The notes beneath the pieces were generated by a model. That model ran no database searches. It was not told the DNA's origin and saw only the letters and a program-made list of their open reading frames with translations. Both the position numbers and the translations under genes were made by a program. Source: Paralichthys olivaceus (taxonomy: Eukaryota; Chordata; Actinopteri; Pleuronectiformes; Paralichthyidae). Taken from it: DNA of 64,000 nucleotides. Each line of letters starts with the position of its first letter. The first letter of the stretch is position 1. The stretch spans positions 7,018,501 through 7,082,500 of the forward strand of contig NC_091113.1 of the NCBI RefSeq assembly GCF_024713975.1. Direction: 5' to 3'. Below are positions 35,311 through 51,420 of this stretch, in pieces.

Positions 35311-36380
35311 TTCTTATTTTTTCCACATTTATTGCATATCACTTACTGTCAACCGTGAAGCCTGAGAGTTACTATTGTTTGCTGTGCATATCAACCAATT
35401 ACAAACCTGTAAAGTTGAGTAGACATGCATACACATATGTTAAAGTCCTTTTCCAGCATAAACATTGACCTTGTCAGGACCAGTCCACCTCATGGGGACC
35501 AAAGCCCAGTCCTAATAAGGCAAAACTTTATTTCTGAGGTCCTGATTAAGGTCATTAGAGTTTTGTATGAATTGGTCATGTTCGAGGTTCGTGATGCAAA
35601 AATGAATGGAAGTCAATTCAATGTCCTGTGAAAGATATGTTTTTATGTGTGGTCCAGGTATTACTCATGTAGTGGGGTCCTGAAGGTATTACTCATGTAG
35701 TGGGGCCCTGAATATATAATAATAATAACTTAATTTGTATATGATACCTTTGAATTTATAGAGAAACCCAACAGTCCCTAAATATGGTCACGTTATGGGG
35801 ACTTGTCTTCCTTATGGGGACAAAGGTCACGGTTAATGTCAAGGTTAAAGTTCAGGTAAATGTTAGATTAGGATAAGAGTCAGGATTAGGAGGCTAGGAG
35901 AAGTTTGCAGGAAATCCATTAAACATGTGACTGTGTGTGTGTATAACAATAAAATATAACAAATACTATAAATCATATATAACAGATTATTTTTCAACTA
36001 ATAATTATTCGTAAATTATTTCCATATTTCTCTTTTATTTTTTAATTTCCCAGGTTAAAAGTGACATCCGGCCCTTACATCAGCTTACTGGTTGTCATGG
36101 TGATTCAGCGGTCTTCCACTTGCCTGAGTTCCCTGTCAGCACAAACATGGCATTAAAAACTTTAAAAAATAAAAATAGTTATAGTCACTCCTGTAAAATC
36201 ACAGAAGAATAACCCGGACTGGTGCTAAAATCACTAAAAATGACATCGCTCCGGGTTTTTCACACAGGCACGAAGCGGGCAGCTACGATTTCAGGTCCTT
36301 CCGGCGCCGAGGTCAGGAGGAGAGACGTGTTGGTTGCGGTGAATCCTTCACTTCGTCCTACACGTGACTCCGCCTCCATT
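35311..36380. other. samd8-vdac2 intergenic spacer with repeat fragments
   Basis: No gene is seen. The stretch 35470-35910 carries the GGGGACCAAAG / GGTCACGGTTAATGTCAAGG words of a fish repeat related to 16775-16935. A short direct repeat, TATTACTCATGTAGTGGGG, occurs twice at about 35658-35707. Confidence 0.5.
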
Positions 36381-36441
36381 CTGCCGCTGTTATTCACCTC
36401 ACAAGTTCACAGCAACACAACCGACCACGACAGTAACACGA
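36381..36441 (+). promoter_or_regulatory. vdac2: Probable vdac2 first non-coding exon and promoter area
   Basis: A consensus donor GTAAGT starts at 36442 after CAGTAACACGA, upstream of the vdac2 coding exon whose acceptor ends at 37136. The preceding 200 bases are CpG-containing. The 5' edge given here is arbitrary, because no TATA box or initiator fixes the transcription start. Confidence 0.35.
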
Positions 36442-37141
36442 GTAAGTAATGAACCAACAACGACTGCGGTTTGTTCGTGTTGTTTTATGTGTGAATGTCG
36501 GAACGATGGCTAACACCACAGACTGTATATGTGAAGCTAACACCTCCCACCAGCTAGCTAGAAAACGCCCCCTGCAACAGTGTGTGTTCAAACTTCTTGA
36601 ATTACTGGTTTAGTTTTTTAAAATTATTATTAATGTTGGCGAAAGTAGATTTAGTAAAAACAGAAACGAGCCATCCTCCACCACGTATCTGTCTGATTTA
36701 CAGAAAATGACAGTTGAGTCATGACGAGGAATTTTCCTCTTTTATCAAACATACTGATTTATAATGATATTCATACCATAATTAAAGTGTGTCAGGTGTT
36801 TATGGTTTAACCTTGACAGTGAAGAGTCGTGACAACAGCAATTATAAGTAATAGAGAGCACAGTGGCTGTACAATTGTAAGGTCAACTTTATAACTACTG
36901 TTTTAGCAAACTACGAGTTTAACAATACTGTCAATATCCCCCCTTTAAAGTGTCCTTTTAAAGGCTTCAAAAGTATATGTATATATAATATTGTACTTCC
37001 TATTACTGATTGGTTTGGTATGCATTTGAAAGAATTTTGATTGCATTTTGTTGGCAAAGTGAGATATAAATAAAGTTTGGTTGATTTGATTGATAGGAGT
37101 TCTGTCACATTTACTCTTACTGATATTTTGTGACAGGCACA

Positions 37142-38992
37142 ATGGCAGTTCCTCCAGCTTACGCAGACCTTGGCAAATCAGCAAAGGACATCTTCAACAA
37201 GGGATATGGTAAATGGAAACAAAATTATAATTTTATAATAAAATGGTGTATTTATTGACCTCCAGAGGAGGTGGCTGTTTTGAAATGTATTACTGCTCAA
37301 ACAATAGTTCCTCTCTGTCTTTGACCTTGTAGGTTTTGGACTGGTAAAGCTTGATGTGAAGACAAAGTCTCCAAGTGGAGTGGTGAGTTGATTCACATAA
37401 GCAGCAGTGCATTGTAGACATTATCTGCTCATTGTAGGTTATCATAGTTGATAAGTCATTGGTGCTTTGAGAACATATATAAGCTATGAGTGATAAATTA
37501 TTAATTTTTTCAACTCTCTTAGGAATTTAAAACGTCTGGGCTGTCCAACATAGACACCAGCAAGGTCACTGGAGCCCTGGAAACCAAGTACAAGTGGGCT
37601 GAATATGGGTTGACATTCACAGAGAAGTGGACAACGGAAAACACACTTGGAACAGAAATTTGTGTTGAGGATCAGGTAAACTGGAAAAGTTATCATGTTG
37701 TCAATCATCCCACTAATGACGCACTACTCTAAATCAAGTGTGACTGATGAAAGCATCTTCCTCTTTAGATCACTAAAGGCCTGAAACTCACTTTTGACAC
37801 TACGTTTTCACCAAATACTGGGTCAGCTACAGTTCATTGTTTTTTTCAAATGATCACATGCTAAGAGCACCCTTCCAATGTCTCGCTTCCTCATTTTTCT
37901 GTTTTTGTTTGGTTTCACAGCAAGAAGAGCGGCAAGGTCAAGACAGCTTATAAAAGGGAATACGTTAATGTTGGTGTTGATGCAGATTTGGATTTTGCTG
38001 GTCCTACCATTCATGGAGCAGCAGTAGCCGGCTATGAGGGCTGGCTGGCTGGCTACCAGATGACCTTTGACTCAGCCAAATCCAAGATTACCCAGAGCAA
38101 CTTCGCTATTGGCTACAAGACTGGGGACTTCCAGCTCCACACCAACATGTACGCTGTAACATCAAGAAAAAACACTCAGCAGGATTCTTACCTTAACGTC
38201 AAATAACTTAAACAGATAATATTTGTTTATCTCGTGTGAGAAGAATAGTGACATGCAAGTGATTTTGTTTTGTTTTGTTGTTTTCAGAAACGATGGTTCA
38301 GAGTTTGGCGGATCCATTTACCAGAAGGTAAACGACAGTCTGGAGACTGCTGTGAATCTTGCCTGGACAGCGGGCAGCAACGGCACTCGCTTTGGAATTG
38401 CTGCCAAATACCAGTTAGACTCCAGTGCCTCCATAACAGTGAGTGCTCTTTTTTTTACTAATGCAAAGGAGGTTATGTTTATCTTTCCGTTGCCGTTAAG
38501 ATATCTCAAGTTAGGTTGAACGTCAGTTCCTGTGAAGTGAAACGTGATTGTTGTTGGGAGCTGATCCATGAATTTAAAAACACATTTCTTCACACTATGA
38601 GAAATCAGTTTTTATGACTCTCAGATCTACTGTCAGTTGCTTAAAATAATCTGTTGCATTTATTATATTATTTTCGATTATTGATAGATTGATTGTGTGT
38701 TTATGTACGTCTGGATTCATATTTTCTTTCTTCTAACATAATACAATGCTCTTTCTGCAGGCTAAGGTGAATAATGCCAGCTTGGTAGGAATTGGATACA
38801 CCCAGACTCTGCGGCCTGGTAAGAAAGAATTTTGACAGTTGAAAACTCAGCTAAACATCATTGGCCTTGATTCCATTTTTAATATGATTTATTTTTTCAG
38901 GTATAAAACTCATCCTCTCAGCACAGGTGGATGGGAAGAATATCAATGCTGGTGGTCACAAACTAGGTCTGGGCCTGGAGTTGGAGGCATGA
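37142..38992 (+). CDS. vdac2: vdac2, voltage-dependent anion-selective channel protein 2
   Basis: Beta-barrel porin of the mitochondrial outer membrane; passes ATP/ADP and metabolites, and VDAC2 restrains BAK. Coding exons: 37142-37208, 37333-37382, 37523-37675, 37769-37821, 37921-38148, 38288-38438, 38761-38818 and 38901-38992. They sum to exactly 852 bases, 284 codons, 283 aa, the family length. The start [20 protein letters not shown] is the amphipathic N-terminal helix. [15 protein letters not shown] puts Glu at residue 73, the conserved membrane-facing Glu. [43 protein letters not shown] and the end LGLGLELEA are VDAC hallmarks. Synteny with samd8 and comtd1 identifies it as VDAC2 rather than VDAC1 or VDAC3. 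No N-terminal extension like that of mammalian VDAC2 is seen. Confidence 0.96.
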
Positions 38993-39700
38993 GGATCTGC
39001 TCTGCTGTTCCACAAGGAGAAGAATATCAGCTCATTCAGTCCCTGGGTGTTATTGTCTGGTCAGCAACAGATATTTTAAAGAAATGAAGCCAAAACACAA
39101 GCCGAGCTCTCATGCACTGTTCAGATGGAAAGCCTTCCAGTAGCCTCCTTTCATTGTGGTTCCAATATATAGTCATGTTTCAGTCACATGAATGAATCAG
39201 TAACTCCTTATGCCAGTTTATTTTCCATAATGAAGAAAAACCTCTTGGTGTGGTTTGTTGACTTTGACAATCCAGAAACAATCTTATTTTGCTGAAGTGT
39301 GATTAAGTAGAATGTAAATCAGAGCTGTTATTTTGCACAGTTGAACACTTAACCTTTATTTAAGATCTTTCCTTTTGTGTTATTTGCACATTTTTTTCAT
39401 ATTTAGGTATGAAAGTTCTGCCTTTTTGAAGGAGAACTCCAACAATCAGGATTGGCTCGTCTTCACTTATCTTCCTAGAGAAGCTTTATCGTGCTGTGTG
39501 ATGAGTTTTAGACCTCCACTACCTTTAATACCTGCTTTTAAGTTGCACAAAAATGTAATTTTATTTTCCTTTGTGATGTGATTGAAAGAATATCCGAGTG
39601 TATTATCCATCTTCTCTTTGAGGACTGTGACACTTGATCAGGAAACAGTTTGTGTGTTGGTGTATCTACCTTTGCAATAAAGTCCTGAAATCAACCTTTA
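38993..39700 (+). terminator. vdac2: vdac2 3' UTR and poly(A) signal
   Basis: AATAAA at 39676-39681 (context TTTGCAATAAAGTCCTG) with T/G-rich sequence after it. The opposing comtd1 poly(A) signal lies only about 90 bases away (39772-39777 on the minus strand), so the two genes end tail-to-tail. Confidence 0.7.
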
Positions 39701-39983
39701 ACCTGTCCTGGTATTTGTGGAGAATGGAATGAAATCTAGTTAAATAATGATGCACTCAAAAAGAAATGGGGTTTATTATTTTTTAATCAAACTCATCCAC
39801 GTCCGCTGAACTTGGTCTTGTAATAAAACTGATTGAAATAAAAAATACAGAGTATAGAGATCAACTCCTAGTACCACAATCTGAGACAATACATGAGTAT
39901 GATTCAGCAACCATCACATTAAGTCTCCTTGTGTATCCTACCTCCTAAATCCTATAAATCACTGAACACATCAGAGAACTATC

Positions 39984-43605
<3,622 letters not shown>

Positions 43606-44230
43606 CACGTTGAATGAGCTCTGACAAAGGTAACACACGCTGCTTTACGCACTGGAGCCAACCCGAGCGCGTCCTCTCTCGGGATTTAACCGTAATAAGG
43701 CGAGTAGACGCGAAGCTCCGCTGGATTAAAGGCGACACGAGCATCACGATAAGACTCCTGCCAATGCATGTTCGAGTAAAGATTCAAAAACACGCAGCGC
43801 GGATCCACCCCAGCAAAGATCAGAGCGGAAGATACGAGTGAACACACTTGGAGACACACATGTGCAGATTCCTCCAAATGCATCGTGTAGCTGAAGCTGA
43901 AGAGAGACTCACCCCAGGACAGAAGACAACTCACCCCAAAAAATGCAGAGCAAGCCTTTGTGTGATCCCTGCTCTAACGAAGCGTTCAATTTGATCCAGT
44001 CATGTATAAAGTCATATGACCCGCAGCAGCTCATATGATAGGGTTGTAACAACACACGCCCTCTGCTGCAAACAAGAGCCCCTTCCCTTTGGTCAGTGGA
44101 GGATGTCACCTGATTAAAAAAACTGTCAGTGGAGCAGGGTGTAGTAAAAACGTCCTGTCTGCTGAGTAAGAGTGATGACACCAAAAACACTGTACTTCAT
44201 TCCGCTGCAAGTTTAAAGTTCTGTACTTTA
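43606..44230 (-). promoter_or_regulatory. comtd1 copy 1 upstream region, homologous to copy 2 upstream region
   Basis: Contains no other gene. GTCATATGACCCGC, GATAGGGTTGTAA, CCCTCTGCTGCA and CCAAAAACACTGT recur in the same order at 47985-48095 upstream of copy 2. The promoter region was therefore duplicated with the gene. Confidence 0.5.
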
Positions 44231-45187
44231 TCAAGGAGCAGAAATATTATCTGTCATTTTTCTTCCACTTTTTTTTTTTAATTTGAGGAATGACTTTCAT
44301 AATTTATATTTTACTTTCTTAAAAGTGAATTGAAAGTGTTTGGGTGGACAAAACAAGACAGCCCCTGTAGGAAGCTCTGATGGACATTTTACTCTGTTTT
44401 CTGGTGTTTTATCGACCAAGGATTAATTCATTGACATGTAAATGTTTGTCATTAGTCTTAATCTGCTAAGAAAATACTAACTGGAAATACTCAACATTCT
44501 ACCAGTGTGGCTAATATATCGGACGCGGTGGACACAAGCCTTGTGTGTCAATGTTTTTGTTTGCCGATGTGCAAGATGAAAACTTTAATTTGGTAGAATA
44601 AATGAAAGAGATGTTTAAATTTACATTTTGCCTTAAAAATCATGTTTTTCATTATTATTGACTTAGTTCAACTCTGGTATATTTTGAATAAAGTTTATGG
44701 TTAAACTGTAAAACAGATTTTTATTTTCTTGTGATGTGATTGAAAGAATATCCAAGTGTATTATCCATCTTTTTTCTCATCTTTGACGACTGTGACACTT
44801 GTGTTGGTGTATCTACCTTTGCAATACAGTCCTGAAATCAACCTTTAACCTCTCCTGGTATTTGTGGAGGATGGAATGAAATCTATAGTTCAATAATGAT
44901 GCATTCAAAAAGAAATGGGGTGTATCATTTTTTAATCAAACTCATCCACGTCCACTGAACGTTGCATTTCTTAGGTATGCAAGTTTTATCACAAGCCAGT
45001 GTTTAGTAATATCCAAATCAACTTGTAGTATAATGAGCCCAGACTATACTACTTACTACTAATATGAGTATATTTCAGGAGCCATCACATTCCCCAGTTA
45101 ATAATTCATCCAACTTTAAGATGACAGTCTCCTTGTGTATCCTACCTCCTAAATCCTGTAAATCACTGAACACATCAGAGAACTATC
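44231..45187. other. Spacer between comtd1 copies: unique part, then duplicated vdac2 3' UTR fragment
   Basis: 44231-44715 shows no match elsewhere in the window. From about 44715 the sequence repeats 39557-39830 (vdac2 3' UTR end and comtd1 3' flank) with small differences. The vdac2 AATAAA has become AATACA (about 44822-44827), and the comtd1 AATAAA on the minus strand is also lost near 44921. ATTAAA on the minus strand, near 44930, remains. Confidence 0.75.
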
Positions 45188-47586
45188 CTATAGTTTGATG
45201 GCCAGTGTGAGCCCGTCTCCCACTGTGAGCATAGTGAGGTTGATGCGAGTATCTCTGTGCAACTTCTTGTTCAGCTTGTCGATGGCCACAGTGTCTGCGT
45301 CATCAGGAGACGGATTCAGGACCCTCCCGCCCCAAAGCACCTGTATAGAAAAAAACCCATTGTTAATTCAAATTTCCTCCTGCTGGAGCTCAAACTAAAA
45401 TATTTGTTGTTTGTTTACATTGTCGATGGCGATGATGCCTCCTTTCCTCGTCAGCTTCAGAGACTTTTCATAGTAAGTGTCATAGCTAACTTTGTCGGCA
45501 TCGATGAAGACAAAGTCAAATGTGTTAGCCTGTCCAGCAGCAAGGAGTTCATCTGAAAGAAAGAAGAGGACAGACAGAGACAAAGTAGACGTTGGATTAT
45601 TTAAAAAATATAAGAGTGTTACCAAACATCTGTCTCATGCTGATCAAAAGAAAGACCACTGGGAAGAGAAGAAACACATCTGGAGGGATATTCTCGACAG
45701 GTAGTTGGTGTTGTTGTGCTAATTAGCCTAGCTTACCTGAATGCTATTGTTTAGCTAATACACAGCTGGGTGCTAATGTGTCAAATGGTGAAACTGATTA
45801 CAGCTTCTTCATGTAACCAAAAACATGGACCTCTAGTGGCTTTAGTTTATTCGTACAGGACAGAAACTACAGGACACCAGGTAAAAATGACAATAATATG
45901 AAACTTGTGGATGTGAAATAACTTGAATCTCGCTATTTTTATTAACTTATATTATTTCAGGAAAATTATGTCATATTACCGAGTTAAGAAAAGCAATGTA
46001 TTTCTGTACCTAGAGTTTTCACTGCTGGCTGTATACGCAGATCAATCTTTTGCTCGACTCCAGCCTATAAACAAAAAGAAACAAATATTTTTAGAAGTAG
46101 GATCATTTGTTTGATAACAGATGAGAAATTATGTCAGGATTTCAACAATCATACCATCATATATTGATCCCCATTATAAAGCATTCTATTTTAAGAAAGT
46201 GAATTGTACCTCTTTCCAGAAGGTTTTTCCAATTTCGGGATAATCTTCACTGATGTCACATGCCACCACAACTCCATCGTCAGGCAAAGCCAGTGCTATG
46301 TTGAGTGTGTTGTAACCTGTGTATACTCCTGCAAGACAACAACAATCCACACGATGGATGACAGGAGAAACATGGAAACTTGTAGAGGATTGTGGGATCT
46401 CAAGGAAGACACACTTCAGAGACTTGATGAGACGTGAAATCTTAACACAACTTACCGATCTCTAATGCTTTCTTGGCTTTTATTAGTTTTGCCATATTGA
46501 CCATAAACTGTGACTGCTCACAGGCGACCATCATGGCATTGTCGGAGTCCTCCATCGTTCTCTAAAAGCAATGAATGGAAACCGGTTATATAAATTACAC
46601 GGTGAACGTGATTGCACCTTATGACATCAAGTGCTTAATTCACAGATTTACTCCAGATTCTGTTACATCCTTACCAGTCTGAGGTTTCTCAGGACTGGAT
46701 GCTCCCTCATGGAGTGATTGTGGACATACTGCAGCAGTGGGTTGTTTTTTCCCCCACGGTTTCTTGTGGAGTTGCTCATTCTGGAATATTCACTTTTCCC
46801 TGCGGACAAATATGTGCCATGAAACAATTATAAGGATCTTAAGAGCACACTGATGTCATTAGACCTTCCAACTTAAATCTATCTATTCAATGTATCAAGA
46901 AACAGACCTCTGGTTGAGAGAATGTTGTTTTTTGATTTAGATTATATCAAACGTTATGATCCCAAAGAGGAAATACAATTATTTCACCATCAGGACGGAT
47001 ACAGATAAAGCCTGTCTTCTTTAGGGTAATATAATGATTTAGTGTTGACTGACACATCCACATGACGTCTGTGGTGCTACTTTTGTGGTTTGCGTGTGCA
47101 CCAGGTTGTTTCTCTTGTGTTTGCTCACAAATCACTTCAGGAACTGTCTGTATGATTAACCTTTACCGAAGAAGTTATGTTTTCATTGCTGTTTTTCTAT
47201 TACCAGGATTTTGCGGTAACTATTAAACATTTACAACTTGGTATGTGCCAAATAAGAAAACATTAACTTTTAAGGGAAATTCGATTAATTTCACTTTCTT
47301 TAACATAGCAGGATAGGGCATTTATAATAATAGTAATAATGATAATAATAACAAAAAGCTTTATGCATATAGCACTTTTGATAGCATAAAATGCAGCTTA
47401 AAGTGTTAAAGATTACACAGAACCACAGGAGCTTGAACACAGAACATATTAAGACAGTAAAAGATGTGAAAACAATAATCTGCCTCGGTTCCATTCTTAA
47501 ATGCCGTTGATCTTACCCAGGATACAACCGCAGACAAAAGCAGCTCCCAGTGCGATGGATCGCACCAGATTGCAGAAAGAAATCAT
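45188..47586 (-). CDS. comtd1: comtd1-like, tandem copy 2 (distal)
   Basis: Exons: 47517-47586, 46675-46799, 46456-46561, 46210-46328, 46010-46064, 45419-45552 and 45188-45340, giving 254 codons (253 aa). Every exon except the first has exactly the same length as in copy 1. ATG at 47586-47584 starts [20 protein letters not shown]; this anchor segment is four residues shorter and barely resembles that of copy 1. Downstream parts are very similar: [72 protein letters not shown] and [14 protein letters not shown]-loop and metal residues are intact, all splice sites are GT/AG and no frame break is seen, so this is a functional-looking paralog rather than a pseudogene. Whether it is a recent lineage-specific copy cannot be told from this window alone. 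Confidence 0.9.
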
Positions 47587-48150
47587 GTTAAATGAACAAT
47601 GACAAAGATGCCACACGCTGCTTTATGCACAGTCCAAGTGCTTCCTCCATGAGGATTGAAATGTAAAGATCCACTTGATCAAAGGCAACATGAGCATCAT
47701 GAAAGGACTAAAGTAAAAATGCAAAGCCTGCAACATAACTTTACCCCAGCAAAAGATCAGAGCACAAAATGCAATTAAACACATATTTGAACGTCAACAA
47801 TGACCTGTGCAGATTCCTCTGCATCATGTCGCTGAAATTGAGACACACACCACGACACACACCACGACACAAAATGACTCACCACAAAAGTTGCGTCCAA
47901 AAGAGTCTTGCGTGTGTGTAGTGTGAGAAGCAGCCTCTGAGTGATCCCAGTTCTAATAAAGTATTACATTTTAATCAGTCATGTATTCAGTCATATGACC
48001 CGCTGTAGCTCCAATGATAGGGTTGTAAAAACAAACACCCTCTGCTGCATCTGTGTCAAAGGGAAACTGTAAAGAGTCATGAAACCAAAAACACTGTGAA
48101 TTTATTCTGCTGCTAGTTTAAATGCCTGCGTTTTAAATAATAAATATTAT
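47587..48150 (-). promoter_or_regulatory. comtd1 copy 2 upstream region (end of duplicated segment)
   Basis: Matches the copy 1 upstream region in patches, ending around CCAAAAACACTGTGAATTTATTCTGCTGCTAGTTTAA-type sequence near 48080-48120. Beyond about 48140 I see no further similarity, so this is the distal edge of the duplication. No other gene is present. Confidence 0.45.
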
Positions 48151-49203
48151 TCACAAAGTTTTGTTCATCCAGTTCCTGAAATCTGAGAATTATGTAATAT
48201 CGTTCTTAAATCTAAGATGTTTGGTTTCTGGGTTGTTGCTTGAACAACTCCAAGTTTTTCAGCTCAAATAACAACCTTCAAGATGAAGACATGTAATATA
48301 TGTGTTCATACAGAGAGGGGCAGTGTTGTCATGGCAATGAAGCTCCCATAAAGTGAAGTTATGTACTTTGGTTTGGTCTTGAGTAATAATAGTATCATTA
48401 ATAATAATACTGATACTATAATTAGTTGTAGTAATAAACAATAATTTTGTGAATTTTTTTTAACAATCTGTGGATCAAAGTTGTGACCTTTAATACAATC
48501 TTTGGTTTGATGTATATCGCTAAACATATATTGGTTTGATCCCAGTATATTGTGGAGAGAGGAAAGGCACCAAGCTTTGTTAGAATTTGACAGCATGTGA
48601 ATCTGTTTTTCTTTTTCTGAAGCATCACCTTCACACCCAGGTCTGTTGGATTGTTCATGTGTGTGCATGTGTTTTTTCATGGTGCATTTAGGATTTCCCA
48701 AAGGGAGTCAGGTCTCCAGACAAATGCACTTTGTAGAAACACTATCGCGCCACCTCTGTCACACACTGTATCTGAGACTGACGCCGTGATGAGGGCTGTC
48801 GCCTGGTTACGTCTGTGTGTGACACACGAGCAGGGGCTCGAGAGACAGATTATTATTAACTACAGTGCAGGGATAAGTGCTCAGGGTAATTGACTCAATA
48901 TAAAGAATCAATCACTCAACATAGGAGGGCAGAGTGCACCTAAACTACATGTTGCATGTTCATTATTATACCAGAGTTTTTATTGTATCCCAGTTTTTCT
49001 ATGAAGTAAATTTCCTCTACAATTTCCTCTTTTCTTGGCTGGCATTTTCCAACTTTCCACATGTTCTTCTGATTTATCAGCAAAATTTTAACCAGGCACC
49101 GATCCCTTCTTCATATCTTCTCTCCTAAATCAAAAGTACAAAACTTTAAATGTATACAGCTTGCAAAAATAAAGCTCACATGGCCATACAGATAGAAATG
49201 TCT

Positions 49204-49218
49204 CCACCAGAGGGGGCT
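49204..49218 (+). promoter_or_regulatory. CTCF-like motif at the comtd1/desert boundary
   Basis: CCACCAGAGGGGGCT fits the CTCF core (CCASYAGRKGGCRSY) at all but one position, where G replaces C. It lies between the last gene and the desert, where a domain boundary would be reasonable. A short motif can match by chance. Confidence 0.3.
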
Positions 49219-49789
49219 AAAGGTCACACGCTAGTTTAGTTAAGTGTGCATTCCCTGATGCATTTTTGGTTTTTGAGTGCTGCTTTCCAAAGAACAGGAT
49301 TATATACAAATACTACTGAACAATAACAAACTGTACTGAATATAAACAATGGCAAAAACTCCAGTGCAGAGGTCAGCAGTTCCTGTTTGACGATAAAACT
49401 TTTTATTCTCACACAGAACAAGATGTGGACAAACTATTTGTAAATTGCACCTCCTCTCTCTTTACCTGTTCTACCGGATGGATAACTTGCTCTCTGACGC
49501 TCTCCCTCTCTCTCTCTACTGATCTCAAGGTTCCTTGTCTGCCTCTCTGCTGCTGGTTACTGACAGAGTCCAGACAGCAGGGGAGGATAGAGTATTCCTT
49601 CATGAGGGCTGGGACACTTCCAGCTGGTCTGCTGAGGTGTGGGGCTTGCCTTGGGGTAAGACTCTTGTGTGAGTAAACACTATAACAATCCAGCAGAGAG
49701 ACACGCTCCCCGGGTCGGGGAATTTTCTGGTATGTCAGAACAATGTCTGACACTGTTGTGATGATTGAGTTTTATAGGGCGGGCCTGAC

Positions 49790-50215
49790 TCGAGCCTACT
49801 GTATGTGAGTGTTTTATGACATCCCATGCTGAGATGATTAATGCCCTCTGAAATGTGTTAGGCCCTTCTTTGTATGTGCGATCAGGCAATATTCAGTTTT
49901 TATCGCAGATTACAGGGAGCTTTATGAGCATGTTAAGATTCAAGTGATCCACTGTATCAGTCAATTTATTACTTATCAAATGCGCCCTGCACATTTTAAA
50001 CCGCCGCGTGTCAGACGTCACTGCTGTTGTCGACGATGACATGTCATGTGAGTCTGCTCCTCTCAACTCTTGAATTTGACTTTGGCATCAGTCTTTCTCT
50101 CTGACTGACAGATAAGCGAGCGATACGACTCCATCAAAAAGTGCAGCCTGACAGTTTGATTTGACAACGCTTTTCAAACCGAATATACTCCTTGTTCCTG
50201 GTAATACATCATCTT
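49790..50215. promoter_or_regulatory. Candidate conserved non-coding element (desert 1)
   Basis: Low-repeat stretch dense in developmental factor-like words: GATGATTAATGCC, TCAATTTATTACTTATC, CGCAGATTACAGGG, CTGACTGACAGATAAGCG (TALE-like plus GATA-like) and TTTGATTTGACA. Conservation cannot be seen from one sequence, so this is a guess from composition. Confidence 0.25.
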
Positions 50216-50919
50216 GACAAGAAGAAAAGGGGTAAAAAAAAGAAAATGTAGATATTTGCAAATTTTACAAAATAATAGAAAAAAAAAATCCTCATTAGAC
50301 TTTTATGGCACAAAGATAAGTAGCTATAGAAGTATAACATTTGAAAAATTGCAAAATATTTGCCTGACAGTATGTTCACATTAGCTGATTTCAGGGAAAG
50401 GAGGCCATTTTGTCCTGTTTTGTGTCTCATATCTCTGTGTCTCAGTAAAAAAAATTCCTCAAATCCTAAAAATTGAGAAACCACAACAAGATAAATGTAA
50501 CTTTTGTGTTTTTTGCTCGATAAATAATGACTTTGTTTATTGATCATCAAAATTACATCCAATAAATAACAATAATAGACAGAATAGATGAAACTTCAAA
50601 ACAATTCCTGTCTCTGCTGTTTCAAATGTGTTGCATGGAACTTCAATGTATAGAATATACGATGTGGAGGATTTATTTTAGTGACGTGTGGTACTTAAAG
50701 TACACACAAAGCAACTTTTAAAACCTAAGGCCTATGGGTAAACATGACCCTTTAATTGCCATTAAACAGCGTCTTTCATCAATAATTAATTGATGTGAAA
50801 TGTTTTCTGCCATTAGCAGAGAACCTACATGGAGTTGTGGAAAAAGTCACTAAATATTCTTGCTCTTGCGCTGTCATCACTCGAGTGCGTAGATCTACAT
50901 CATTGTGATATGCCTACAT

Positions 50920-51420
50920 TCTGCACCCCCATTTAGCTAATAAAATGCATAGACGTAAATGATTCATGGCAACCATTTACATAATTCATAATTAAATCAT
51001 AACCCGATGGCTTGGAATTTATTAATAGTGAAAACGCATGTGCTGCCATCGCGATATACTAATTAATATCTTTAGTTATCATTGGCACATTGCTCACTGG
51101 GCTGGGGTCTGGTTATGTGGCAGGAATAATGCAATGCAACAACAAATTATCTGTGCATTTAAGTGGGAATTTCTCGGAGTGATGGCCACAATATGCATTT
51201 GCCTTAAGAACTTAATGGAGGAATCTCTTTTATCAGAGATGTCACATGTTCTGGCTAATCATTGTGAACACTGTAAAGATAAGGGCTAATGCATTTCCCT
51301 CCTCGAGCTCCAGTGGACGGCTGCAGGGCGTCTTTAATCGCGCCCTGCACTTTTCATACAGTCCACAAAAAACATATGCCACACATGCTCTCTGTGACAC
51401 GACTTATCTGCAGACAAAGG
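50920..51420. promoter_or_regulatory. Candidate conserved non-coding element (desert 2)
   Basis: Contains ATTTAGCTAATAAAATGCA, CATAATTCATAATTAAATCA, TACTAATTAATATC, an octamer-like ATGCATTTGC and CAGGAATAATGCAATGC. Homeodomain/POU-type motif density with no repeat character suggests an enhancer; unproven. Confidence 0.3.

Noticed and set aside
45188-47586. comtd1 copy 2 as a pseudogene
   Set aside because: All seven exons, splice sites, frame and active-site residues are intact.
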